Below, piece after piece: positions 8,184-14,819 of a stretch of DNA of 43,848 nucleotides. The notes beneath the pieces are model-generated. The model saw nothing but the letters and a program-made list of their open reading frames with translations, was not told where the DNA came from and did not search any database. Each line of letters opens with the position of its first letter. The first letter of the stretch is position 1. Origin of the DNA: Crocinitomicaceae bacterium (GTDB taxonomy: Bacteria > Bacteroidota > Bacteroidia > Flavobacteriales_D > Crocinitomicaceae); NCBI GenBank assembly GCA_023268965.1, contig JALRJE010000010.1, positions 1-43,848 of the forward strand, given 5' to 3'. A program made the translations under genes and the position numbers.

Positions 8184-8250
8184 TTGTTTAACAATTACGA
8201 TATAAAGTTAAACATTATTTGTTTAACTAAACATGAAAAAACTTAAACAA
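8184..8250 (-). promoter_or_regulatory. Operator-like array of TGTTTAAC sites upstream of the ECF sigma-crtI operon
   Basis: At least four copies of an octamer or its complement lie within 67 bases: TTGTTTAACAA (8184-8194), AGTTAAACA (8206-8214), TGTTTAACTAAACA (8220-8233) and TTAAACAA (8243-8250). The second and third form a perfect 9-bp inverted repeat with a 5-base spacer; the third is itself a palindrome with a 2-base centre. A near match to the Bacteroidota -7 element (TAACTTTA, minus strand, 8203-8210) lies within the array, so a bound regulator would overlap the promoter. A MerR/LitR-type light regulator is a plausible partner in carotenoid clusters, but none is encoded here. Confidence 0.6.
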
Positions 8251-8288
8251 AATATATAATTTTTTTCTATGATAGCTATAGAAGAAAT

Positions 8289-9224
8289 CTATTGAATGTT
8301 TTCGAGCATCACTTCAACCATAGCTTTGGTATCAAAATGAGCTTTCCATCCCCAATCGTTTGCAGCAGCGCTATCGTCAATGGAGTTTGGCCAGCTGTCG
8401 GCAATCGTTTGTCTGAAGTCAGGCGCGTAGTCGATATTAAAATCTGGAAGGATTGTTTGAATTTCAGCTGCTAGTTCAGCGGGTGTAAAGCTGCAGCCCG
8501 CAAGGTTATAGGCCGATCTGATTTTTACTTGTTCAGATGGCGCTTCCATAAGTTCGATGGTAGCCCTAATCGCATCATCAATAAACATCATGGGTAGTGC
8601 AGTATCGGCATTTAAAAAAGAAGTGAATTTTCCTTCTGATTTAGCCTTGTAGAAAATATCAACCGCATAATCAGTGGTTCCGCCGCCAGGCAAACTCTTG
8701 TAAGAGATCAGGCCAGGGTAGCGAATACTGCGCACGTCCACGCCAAATTTGTTGTAGTAATATTCGCACCACCGCTCACCAGCTTGTTTTGAAATGCCAT
8801 AGACGGTTGTGGGTTCCATGACCGTATGTTGTGGCGTCTGATTGGCAGGTGTTGTTGGCCCAAATACGGCGATAGAACTCGGCCAGAATATTTTTTGGAG
8901 TTGCCCTTCTTTAGCCAAGTCTAGGATGGTAAATAATCCTTCCATGTTTAAGCGCCAAGCAAATTCGGGATTTTTCTCAGCTGTGGCGGAAAGCAGCGCT
9001 GCTAATAAGTAAACTTCTTTGATATTTTCACCGATAATGTAAGAGCGAACGCCTTCCTTATCGAGGGCGTCTAGTTGAACATAAGGCCCGTTATTCAGAA
9101 TAGCCGGACACGCTTCTTTGAGGTCAGCGGCTATCACCGTTTGGTTTCCAAACTTTTCGCGGAGTGCTAAAACGAGTTCGGTTCCGATTTGGCCACATGA
9201 ACCAAGTACCAATATTTTTGACAT
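8289..9224 (-). CDS. NAD-dependent epimerase/dehydratase-type L-threonine 3-dehydrogenase
   Basis: This 311-residue short-chain dehydrogenase of the extended type probably oxidises L-threonine to 2-amino-3-ketobutyrate. The N-terminal Rossmann motif is LGSCGQIG (residues 6-13), and the catalytic YGISK (Tyr-x3-Lys) lies mid-protein after the SSIAVFGP strand. The ISYKSLPGGGTTDYAVDIF segment is characteristic of the short-chain threonine dehydrogenase subgroup. The frame is open 11 codons further upstream, but the ATG at 9224 puts the Rossmann strand at the usual distance from the start. It is divergent from hmgA-hpd across about 100 bases, and a TACTTTTG element at 9246-9253 on the minus strand fits its promoter. 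A sugar-nucleotide epimerase is less likely. Confidence 0.82.
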   Translation of the reverse strand: MSKILVLGSCGQIGTELVLALREKFGNQTVIAADLKEACPAILNNGPYVQLDALDKEGVRSYIIGENIKEVYLLAALLSATAEKNPEFAWRLNMEGLFTILDLAKEGQLQKIFWPSSIAVFGPTTPANQTPQHTVMEPTTVYGISKQAGERWCEYYYNKFGVDVRSIRYPGLISYKSLPGGGTTDYAVDIFYKAKSEGKFTSFLNADTALPMMFIDDAIRATIELMEAPSEQVKIRSAYNLAGCSFTPAELAAEIQTILPDFNIDYAPDFRQTIADSWPNSIDDSAAANDWGWKAHFDTKAMVEVMLENIQ

Positions 9225-9245
9225 TGTGATGATTTGATGTTGAAA

Positions 9246-9253
9246 CAAAAGTA
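9246..9253 (-). promoter_or_regulatory. Bacteroidota -7 element for the threonine dehydrogenase gene
   Basis: The minus strand reads TACTTTTG, an exact match to TAnnTTTG, 21 bases before the ATG at 9224. No clear TTTG -33 element is seen at the expected distance, so the promoter may be weak or activated. Confidence 0.5.
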
Positions 9254-9272
9254 ACAAAACTGACCAAAATCA

Positions 9273-9303
9273 TTTGTCGAATCCTTCTAATGGATTAGTT
9301 TTG
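9273..9303 (+). promoter_or_regulatory. Bacteroidota-type promoter for hmgA-hpd
   Basis: TTTG (9273-9276) is separated by 19 bases from TAGTTTTG (9296-9303), an exact match to the Bacteroidota -33/-7 consensus TTTG-N17-23-TAnnTTTG. The hmgA ATG is at 9324, which leaves a short leader of roughly 15 bases. This is the best-formed promoter in the window. Confidence 0.75.
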
Positions 9304-9323
9304 GACTAATAAACTGAAAAATC

Positions 9324-10481
9324 ATGCCATTTTACCATAAACTCGGGGCCATTCCTCACAAGCGACACACTGTTTTTCGTCAGCCAGATGGGTCTCTCTA
9401 TCATGAGCAACTCTTTGGAACTATTGGATTTGATGGAATGTCGGCGCTCTTGTACCACGTACAACCACCCACCGTTGTGAAATCCGTTGGTGCCCAAACC
9501 AACATTGCTCCGGAAATTGGTATTCAAAAAAACATGCTGATGCGCAGTTTTAGAGGATTCGACCTCAAGCCTGCCTCAGATTATGTGGAGAGTAGGGTTC
9601 CTGTTTTGGTCAATTCTGATGTATACCTAGAACTCGCTGCGCCTTCAGAAAGCATGAAAGACTATTTCTATAAGAATGCCGATGCCGATGAAATCATTTT
9701 TATTCACAAAGGTTCAGGTAAATTGCGCACGCAAATGGGCAATATTGACTTTTCTTACGGTGACTACCTCGTCATTCCTCGGGGCATGATTTACCAGCTC
9801 GAATTCAATGATGCCAATAATCGTTTATTTATTATTCAGTCTTTTCATCCAGTTTATACACCCAAGCGCTACCGAAATTGGTTTGGTCAGTTACTCGAAC
9901 ACTCCCCATTTTGTGAGCGCGACATCCGAACTCCATCCGAACTCGAAACGCACCGCGAGGAAGGAGATTTTTTAATTCGCATTAAAAAACAAGATGTGCT
10001 CTATGACTACACCTACGCACATCATCCGTTTAACGTCGTGGGTTGGGATGGCTATAACTATCCTTATGCTTTTTCTATTCACGATTTTGAACCCATTACT
10101 GGCAGAGTGCATCAACCGCCGCCTGTGCACCAAACTTTTGAAACTTCAGCTTTTGTGGTTTGTTCATTTGTGCCTCGACTTTACGACTACCACCCAGATT
10201 CCATCCCGGCTCCTTACAATCATTCCAATATTGATTCAGACGAGGTGTTGTATTATGTAGACGGTGATTTCATGAGTCGCAATAACATCGAAAAAGGTCA
10301 GATTACCCTGCATCCAGCAGGAATTCCGCACGGCCCGCATCCCGGAACTTACGAACGCAGTATTGGCAAAAAAGAAACGGAAGAATTGGCGGTTATGGTC
10401 GATACCTTCAAGCCACTCTCCCTTACCAAACGCGCTTTAGAGATGGAATTGCCAGACTACATGTTTTCTTGGCAGCACTAA
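9324..10481 (+). CDS. hmgA: Homogentisate 1,2-dioxygenase
   Basis: The enzyme opens the ring of homogentisate to maleylacetoacetate with Fe(II) and O2 in phenylalanine/tyrosine catabolism. The 385 residues match the short bacterial form. HHPFNVVGWDGYNYP (233-247) is a conserved family block and HQPPPVHQTFE (263-273) another. Candidate iron ligands lie in PYNHSNIDSDEV (His 300, Glu 307) and IPHGPHP (His 336). A clear TTTG/TAGTTTTG promoter precedes it and hpd follows 38 bases after its stop, so the two genes probably form an operon covering consecutive steps. Fumarylacetoacetase and maleylacetoacetate isomerase are not in the window. Confidence 0.95.
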   Translation: MPFYHKLGAIPHKRHTVFRQPDGSLYHEQLFGTIGFDGMSALLYHVQPPTVVKSVGAQTNIAPEIGIQKNMLMRSFRGFDLKPASDYVESRVPVLVNSDVYLELAAPSESMKDYFYKNADADEIIFIHKGSGKLRTQMGNIDFSYGDYLVIPRGMIYQLEFNDANNRLFIIQSFHPVYTPKRYRNWFGQLLEHSPFCERDIRTPSELETHREEGDFLIRIKKQDVLYDYTYAHHPFNVVGWDGYNYPYAFSIHDFEPITGRVHQPPPVHQTFETSAFVVCSFVPRLYDYHPDSIPAPYNHSNIDSDEVLYYVDGDFMSRNNIEKGQITLHPAGIPHGPHPGTYERSIGKKETEELAVMVDTFKPLSLTKRALEMELPDYMFSWQH

Positions 10482-10519
10482 CTCGTGTATATTCCCTAAT
10501 TTTGACGAAAATCAACAAA

Positions 10520-11680
10520 ATGGAAGAAATCAAAAACTTAAAAGATATTCAAAACTACAATTACAGTCTTGAAAAAATATTCCATGACGCCGAAGACTTC
10601 CTTCCACTTTTGGGTACTGACTACGTTGAATTGTACGTCGGTAATGCCAAACAAAGTGCGCACTTTTATAAAACAGCTTTTGGCTTTCAGTCCGAGGCTT
10701 ACGCTGGGCTAGAAACAGGAATGAAAGACCGCGTGTCTTATGTTTTGAAGCAAGACAAAATTCGTTTGGTACTTACTACCCCGCTTACCGAAGGAGGCGA
10801 ACTCAATGCGCATATTGACAAGCACGGCGATGGCGTTAAGGTTGTGGCATTATGGGTAGAAGACGCCACCAAAGCTTACGAAGAAACCACGAAGCGCGGA
10901 GCAAAACCTTACATGAAACCCACGCGCGAAGAAGATGCAAACGGTTGGGTCGTACGTTCGGGTATTTACACCTACGGCGAGACCGTTCATATATTTGTGG
11001 AACGCGGGCAATACAATGGTACATTTTTACCTGGCTACAAAAAATGGGATTCACATTACAACCCAGCACCTGTTGGGCTTAAATTTATCGACCATATGGT
11101 GGGCAACGTAGGTTGGAACGAAATGAACGATTGGGTCGAGTTTTATGGAAAGGTGATGGGCTTTGCTCAAATTGTTTCTTTCGACGATAAAGATATTTCC
11201 ACAGACTACACTGCGCTGATGTCTAAAGTCATGTCAAATGGAAATGGCCGAATTAAATTCCCGATCAATGAACCAGCTGAAGGCAAGAAGAAATCGCAAA
11301 TCGAAGAATACATCGATTTTTATAACGGCCCAGGTGTACAACACATTGCCGTAGCCACCGACGATATCGTGACTACGGTATCAGCCATGCGCGACCGCGG
11401 AGTTGAGTTCTTATATGTCCCAGAAACTTATTATGATGACCTTTTAGAACGTGTAGGCGCTATAGACGAAGATGTGGAACTTCTGAAGTCTCATGGAATT
11501 CTTATTGACCGCGACGAAGAAGGCTACTTGTTACAATTATTTACCAAGCCTGTCGTTGACCGCCCAACTATGTTCTTTGAAATCATTCAAAGAAAAGGAG
11601 CGCAGTCTTTCGGGAAGGGTAATTTCAAGGCTTTGTTTGAGGCGATCGAACGCGAGCAAGAAAACCGCGGAACGCTTTAA
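10520..11680 (+). CDS. hpd: 4-Hydroxyphenylpyruvate dioxygenase
   Basis: The enzyme turns 4-hydroxyphenylpyruvate into homogentisate, the substrate of HmgA upstream. From the ATG at 10520 it has 386 residues in two vicinal-oxygen-chelate halves. Probable Fe(II) ligands are His about 192 (KFIDHMVGNV), His about 275 (GVQHIAVATDDI) and Glu about 354 (MFFEIIQRKG). The C-terminal GYLLQLFTKPVVDRPT and FGKGNFKALFEAIE blocks are diagnostic. The frame opens earlier, at 10469 inside hmgA, but the ATG at 10520 is the natural start and gives the usual length. Confidence 0.95.
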   Translation: MEEIKNLKDIQNYNYSLEKIFHDAEDFLPLLGTDYVELYVGNAKQSAHFYKTAFGFQSEAYAGLETGMKDRVSYVLKQDKIRLVLTTPLTEGGELNAHIDKHGDGVKVVALWVEDATKAYEETTKRGAKPYMKPTREEDANGWVVRSGIYTYGETVHIFVERGQYNGTFLPGYKKWDSHYNPAPVGLKFIDHMVGNVGWNEMNDWVEFYGKVMGFAQIVSFDDKDISTDYTALMSKVMSNGNGRIKFPINEPAEGKKKSQIEEYIDFYNGPGVQHIAVATDDIVTTVSAMRDRGVEFLYVPETYYDDLLERVGAIDEDVELLKSHGILIDRDEEGYLLQLFTKPVVDRPTMFFEIIQRKGAQSFGKGNFKALFEAIEREQENRGTL

Positions 11681-11688
11681 AACCTCGA

Positions 11689-12285
11689 TTACATTTCGTT
11701 GAGTAGGCATTCAAATTCATTATAAATGCCAGCTTGTTTGTCTTCGTTATATGCCTTTTGGATTTGCTCAACAATGGTAGCAATTTCAGTAATACCCTCT
11801 GCCTTGAGTCGGTTCATGACCTCTTGAATAACCGCTGGTCTTGGCCCCCAAGTAAATAGCTCTTTTCCAGTTTTATCGAGGCAAATTAATTTGGGTATAG
11901 ATCGTCCGCCATTGGTTAAATAAGCATCCATTACTTCAGGGTGTTCGTCGCGTAGCAAATATAGCGTTTGAATATTGCCGGCACTTAAGGCCAGTTTTTC
12001 AATTACCGGAACGCATTGTGCTGCATCTCCACACCAAGGTTCTGTTAGAATCACCCAGGTCCAGTTTGCCGCTTTTTCTTTTAAAAGTTCGATGACGTTT
12101 GCAGGGACTTCAATTGTCTTATTCAAGCGTTTCATTCGCTGGACATTTAGCTTGGTATAATATACGTATGCTTCAGACTGATTTGGCCCGCTGGTCCGTT
12201 CTTCTTTGACGAGGAGTGCAGATAACTGCAGGTAAGCGTCGTAAGGAATAGCTTGTGCAAGAATGCTTGAATGAATCGCTGTCAT
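11689..12285 (-). CDS. Thioredoxin-like family protein
   Basis: This 198-residue protein has a thioredoxin fold in its central and C-terminal part. TWVILTEPWCGDAAQCVPVI (about residues 80-100) resembles an active-site strand and helix, but the two cysteines are separated by four residues (CGDAAQC) instead of the CxxC of true thioredoxins. The cis-proline loop follows as SIPKLICLD. No signal peptide is visible. The ATG at 12285 is preferred to the longer start at 12312. It matches a family common in Bacteroidota annotated only as thioredoxin family protein. It is convergent with hpd, with 8 bases between the stops. The substrate is unknown. Confidence 0.75.
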   Translation of the reverse strand: MTAIHSSILAQAIPYDAYLQLSALLVKEERTSGPNQSEAYVYYTKLNVQRMKRLNKTIEVPANVIELLKEKAANWTWVILTEPWCGDAAQCVPVIEKLALSAGNIQTLYLLRDEHPEVMDAYLTNGGRSIPKLICLDKTGKELFTWGPRPAVIQEVMNRLKAEGITEIATIVEQIQKAYNEDKQAGIYNEFECLLNEM

Positions 12286-12374
12286 AATGGAATGAACAAA
12301 TATTGGACGCAAAAATACACATATAAAAATTGCATACTCAAAAAAATGGATTTTATCAATTCAAGAAGATTTTG

Positions 12375-12383
12375 TATATTTGC
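12375..12383 (+). promoter_or_regulatory. Bacteroidota -7 element for tRNA-His
   Basis: TATATTTGC matches TAnnTTTG exactly and ends 13 bases before the tRNA. Upstream, a T-rich TTTTA at 12351-12355 lies at the -33 distance but lacks the G. Confidence 0.6.
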
Positions 12384-12395
12384 ACCCACCAAAAT

Positions 12396-12470
<75 letters not shown>

Positions 12471-12477
12471 CTTTAAA

Positions 12478-12506
12478 AAATAGCCAGTAGTTTTACTGGC
12501 TATTTT
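12478..12506. terminator. Bidirectional terminator between tRNA-His and the hydrolase
   Basis: A 12-bp perfect stem (AAATAGCCAGTA, loop GTTT, TACTGGCTATTT) has T-rich flanks on both strands. It lies 8 bases after the tRNA and just beyond the hydrolase stop, so it can serve both transcripts. Confidence 0.85.
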
Positions 12507-12509
12507 CGT

Positions 12510-13328
12510 TTATAAACATTTCAAAGTCTGCTGACATAATTCTTTGAGAAGCGGAGGCAGTGTAGGTTTGTTCCAAGGATGGCTTGCGCCAAACACATGA
12601 TCAGCCCCATGTATTTCGATGACCTTTACACCTGACACCTCTTGTAATTCATAGGCTTCTGAAATAGGTACAGAAGCATCTTGGTCTCCGTGAAAAATAT
12701 GAAGGTGTTTAGCGATGTCTTTCGCTGCTGCTTTGATATCAAGTCTATGCCGATTCCTTTCAAAATTTGCATATAATTCAAAGAACTGAGGTAGATCTTG
12801 CAAGGTCCGGCTATTTTTTACGTATCGAACTCCTGATTTTTCCCATTTTTTGAGATCTTGCCCTTGAGCAAAACGCCGTTCGATATCGCAAATACCAGCC
12901 CAGGTGCATACCTGTCCGAGGGGGCTCTTTTGCTTCCATTGTTGTGCAGCCAAAATTGCCATGCCACCACCTCTAGAATGTCCTATCAGATGTATCTTTT
13001 GATAGGTCCGATGCTGTGTTTCAAGATGATCCAAAAGGGAGGAAATATCGAATGTCTCTTTTGAATAGGTATTTTTTCCGAAAGCTGCTGTATCAGGAAA
13101 ATCAATTGGATCAGTAGGCGTGCCACCATTATGAGAAAGGTTAAAGCGGCAAAAATCGTAACCCTTTTTGGTAAAAAAGTTTTGTACGAGAGGCCAAGCT
13201 CCCCAGTCCATGAATCCCATGAATCCGTGCACAAAAACAATCAGTTCTTGATGCTGTACATTTGTACTCCATTCATATAAACTTTGGCGGCCTTCAGCAC
13301 CGATGTATATATAGCGTTCGATTTCCAT
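12510..13328 (-). CDS. Alpha/beta hydrolase family protein
   Basis: The 272 residues show the alpha/beta-hydrolase order. HGFMGFMDWG (about residues 30-40) forms the oxyanion loop, GHSRGG (about 115-120) carries the nucleophile serine, FHGDQDASVP (about 212-221) the acid and GADHVFG (about 242-248) the histidine. No signal peptide or lipobox is seen, so it is probably cytoplasmic. The substrate is not predictable; dienelactone hydrolase-like or acyl-esterase activity is possible. A TTG at 13340 could add four residues, but the ATG at 13328 is preferred. The preceding zinc-ribbon gene ends 5 bases upstream on the same strand, suggesting a two-gene operon. Confidence 0.8.
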   Translation of the reverse strand: MEIERYIYIGAEGRQSLYEWSTNVQHQELIVFVHGFMGFMDWGAWPLVQNFFTKKGYDFCRFNLSHNGGTPTDPIDFPDTAAFGKNTYSKETFDISSLLDHLETQHRTYQKIHLIGHSRGGGMAILAAQQWKQKSPLGQVCTWAGICDIERRFAQGQDLKKWEKSGVRYVKNSRTLQDLPQFFELYANFERNRHRLDIKAAAKDIAKHLHIFHGDQDASVPISEAYELQEVSGVKVIEIHGADHVFGASHPWNKPTLPPLLKELCQQTLKCL

Positions 13329-13333
13329 TTTTT

Positions 13334-13702
13334 TCAACAAGCGTTATGGACTAATAACAACTGATTTTCTGACAACCGAAGGTAACCAAAATCATAACAA
13401 AAGAAGTAGAGCTGTCCATTTTTAGCTTGTTTGTGGTGGGTATGAAAATCGAAATGATAACCCTTTGCCTTCAGGTCGAGTGCTAAAATTTTTCTTCTCT
13501 TTTCAATGAGGTAGCATTTTGCTAAAATTTGCTGATTTTGCAGTAGTATTCGATTGATCTGACGTTGTTGCGCCAATTTTTTCGCGTATTTTCTATTATT
13601 GAACTGATTGCGGCATTGGTCAGCACAATATTTTTGATCGCGGCGTCCTTTGAGTGGCACTCCACATTCTTTACAATATCTATTATTTATAATTGAATCC
13701 AT
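13334..13702 (-). CDS. Small zinc-ribbon protein of unknown function
   Basis: This 122-residue basic protein starts with a cysteine cluster, CKECGVPLKGRRDQKYC-x3-C (about residues 10-30). Four cysteines probably bind zinc in a ribbon like those of DUF2116-type proteins. The rest is rich in Lys, Arg and Gln with a predicted helix (KYAKKLAQQRQINRILLQNQ), followed by an aromatic C-terminal stretch (YHFDFHTHHKQ...YFFCYDFGY). The frame is open upstream to 13780, but ATG 13702 places the first cysteine near the N-terminus. Nucleic-acid binding is a reasonable guess from charge and zinc ribbon, but no function is recognised. Confidence 0.7.
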   Translation of the reverse strand: MDSIINNRYCKECGVPLKGRRDQKYCADQCRNQFNNRKYAKKLAQQRQINRILLQNQQILAKCYLIEKRRKILALDLKAKGYHFDFHTHHKQAKNGQLYFFCYDFGYLRLSENQLLLVHNAC

Positions 13703-13915
13703 ATGAACCAAACGCAACTTCAAGGGTTCAAGGTATAGTATGCGGTTCAAGTGCAGCTTTTTTCCTAGACAGCTTGCCAAAAATCTTCATCAGTATCCGT
13801 AAAATATACAGTAGAAAGGGGCTTTTGCTCAAATCTTTGTAACGCTCGAAAAAAAAATGCGTTCAAGTCGAACCTTTCTGCAATTTATCAGTACAAGGCA
13901 TAGCAATTAAAAAAT
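13703..13915. other. Divergent intergenic region upstream of the primary sigma factor
   Basis: These 213 bases separate the divergent zinc-ribbon and rpoD genes and must hold promoters for both. I see A/T-rich sequence and several TTTG or TTTC strings but no clean TTTG-N19-TAnnTTTG pair. No RNA gene or repeat is recognisable. Confidence 0.4.
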
Positions 13916-14785
13916 ATGAGGCAGTTAAAAATCGCAAAACAGGTCACCAACAGAGAGACCGCATCTTTAGACAAGTACTTACAAGAAATTGGTCGGGTTG
14001 ATCTCATTACCGCTGATGAAGAGGTAGAGCTCGCACGAAAAATCAAAGCAGGAGATCGCCTTGCGCTCGAACGCCTAACCAAAGCCAATCTTCGTTTTGT
14101 AGTATCCGTAGCAAAACAGTACCAAAACCAAGGTTTGGCATTGCCAGATTTGATCAACGAAGGCAACTTAGGTCTAATTAAAGCCGCAGAACGTTTTGAC
14201 GAAACCAGAGGTTTTAAGTTCATTTCTTATGCCGTTTGGTGGATTCGACAGTCGATTCTTCAGGCATTGGCAGAGCAAGCGCGTATCGTGCGTCTACCTT
14301 TGAACAAAATTGGAAACATCAATAAAATCAACCGTGCTTACTCAGAACTCGAGCAAAAATTTGAGCGTCCGCCATCCGCAGACGAACTTGCTGAGTTTTT
14401 GAATGTCACGCCAGAAGAAGTAAAGCAAACGCTTTCTCAAAACGGACGTCATATTTCTATGGATGCACCTTTGATAGAAGGAGACGAATCCACGTCTACC
14501 ATGTACGACGTTATGCAAGGCGACTCTCTTCCTGGTCCTGAGGCTAACCTTACCCTAGAATCTTTGCGTTCGGATATCCGCCGTTCACTTACGAGCTTAA
14601 CTCCGCGTGAAAGCGAAGTTATTAGCATGTTCTACGGTCTTGAGGGTAAAGCACCGCTGTCTTTAGAAGAAATCGGTGATAAATTCGAACTTACCCGTGA
14701 GCGCGTGCGTCAAATCAAAGAGAAGGCCATTCGCCGCCTCAAACACACCAATAAAAATAAAGTGCTGAAAAGCTACTTAGGATAA
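13916..14785 (+). CDS. rpoD: Primary RNA polymerase sigma factor RpoD (SigA), short Bacteroidota form
   Basis: This sigma-70 of 289 residues directs transcription from housekeeping promoters. It lacks the long region 1.1 and non-conserved insert of E. coli RpoD, as is usual for the Bacteroidota primary factor. Region 1.2/2 begins [36 protein letters not shown] and [15 protein letters not shown] form regions 2.1-2.4, region 3 includes [18 protein letters not shown], and region 4 ends with [19 protein letters not shown] (helix-turn-helix). This factor should recognise the TAnnTTTG elements seen throughout the right part of the window. It stands alone, with a terminator directly downstream. Confidence 0.95.
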   Translation: MRQLKIAKQVTNRETASLDKYLQEIGRVDLITADEEVELARKIKAGDRLALERLTKANLRFVVSVAKQYQNQGLALPDLINEGNLGLIKAAERFDETRGFKFISYAVWWIRQSILQALAEQARIVRLPLNKIGNINKINRAYSELEQKFERPPSADELAEFLNVTPEEVKQTLSQNGRHISMDAPLIEGDESTSTMYDVMQGDSLPGPEANLTLESLRSDIRRSLTSLTPRESEVISMFYGLEGKAPLSLEEIGDKFELTRERVRQIKEKAIRRLKHTNKNKVLKSYLG

Positions 14786-14790
14786 ATATC

Positions 14791-14816
14791 AAAAGGAACC
14801 GAAAGGTTCCTTTTTT
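14791..14816. terminator. Bidirectional terminator between rpoD and priA
   Basis: AAAGGAACC-GAAA-GGTTCCTTT forms a 9-bp stem with a GNRA-like loop. It is followed by a T-run on the plus strand and preceded by A residues that serve the minus strand. It lies between the convergent rpoD and priA stops. Confidence 0.9.
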
Positions 14817-14819
14817 GTT

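Noticed and set aside
8184-8250. An attachment site or transposon end
   Set aside because: The repeats are short octamers in a promoter region, with no transposase or integrase nearby and no target duplication; an operator fits better.
12478-12506. A phage attachment site next to a tRNA gene
   Set aside because: The sequence is a simple bidirectional terminator, and no integrase, prophage gene or partial tRNA repeat follows.
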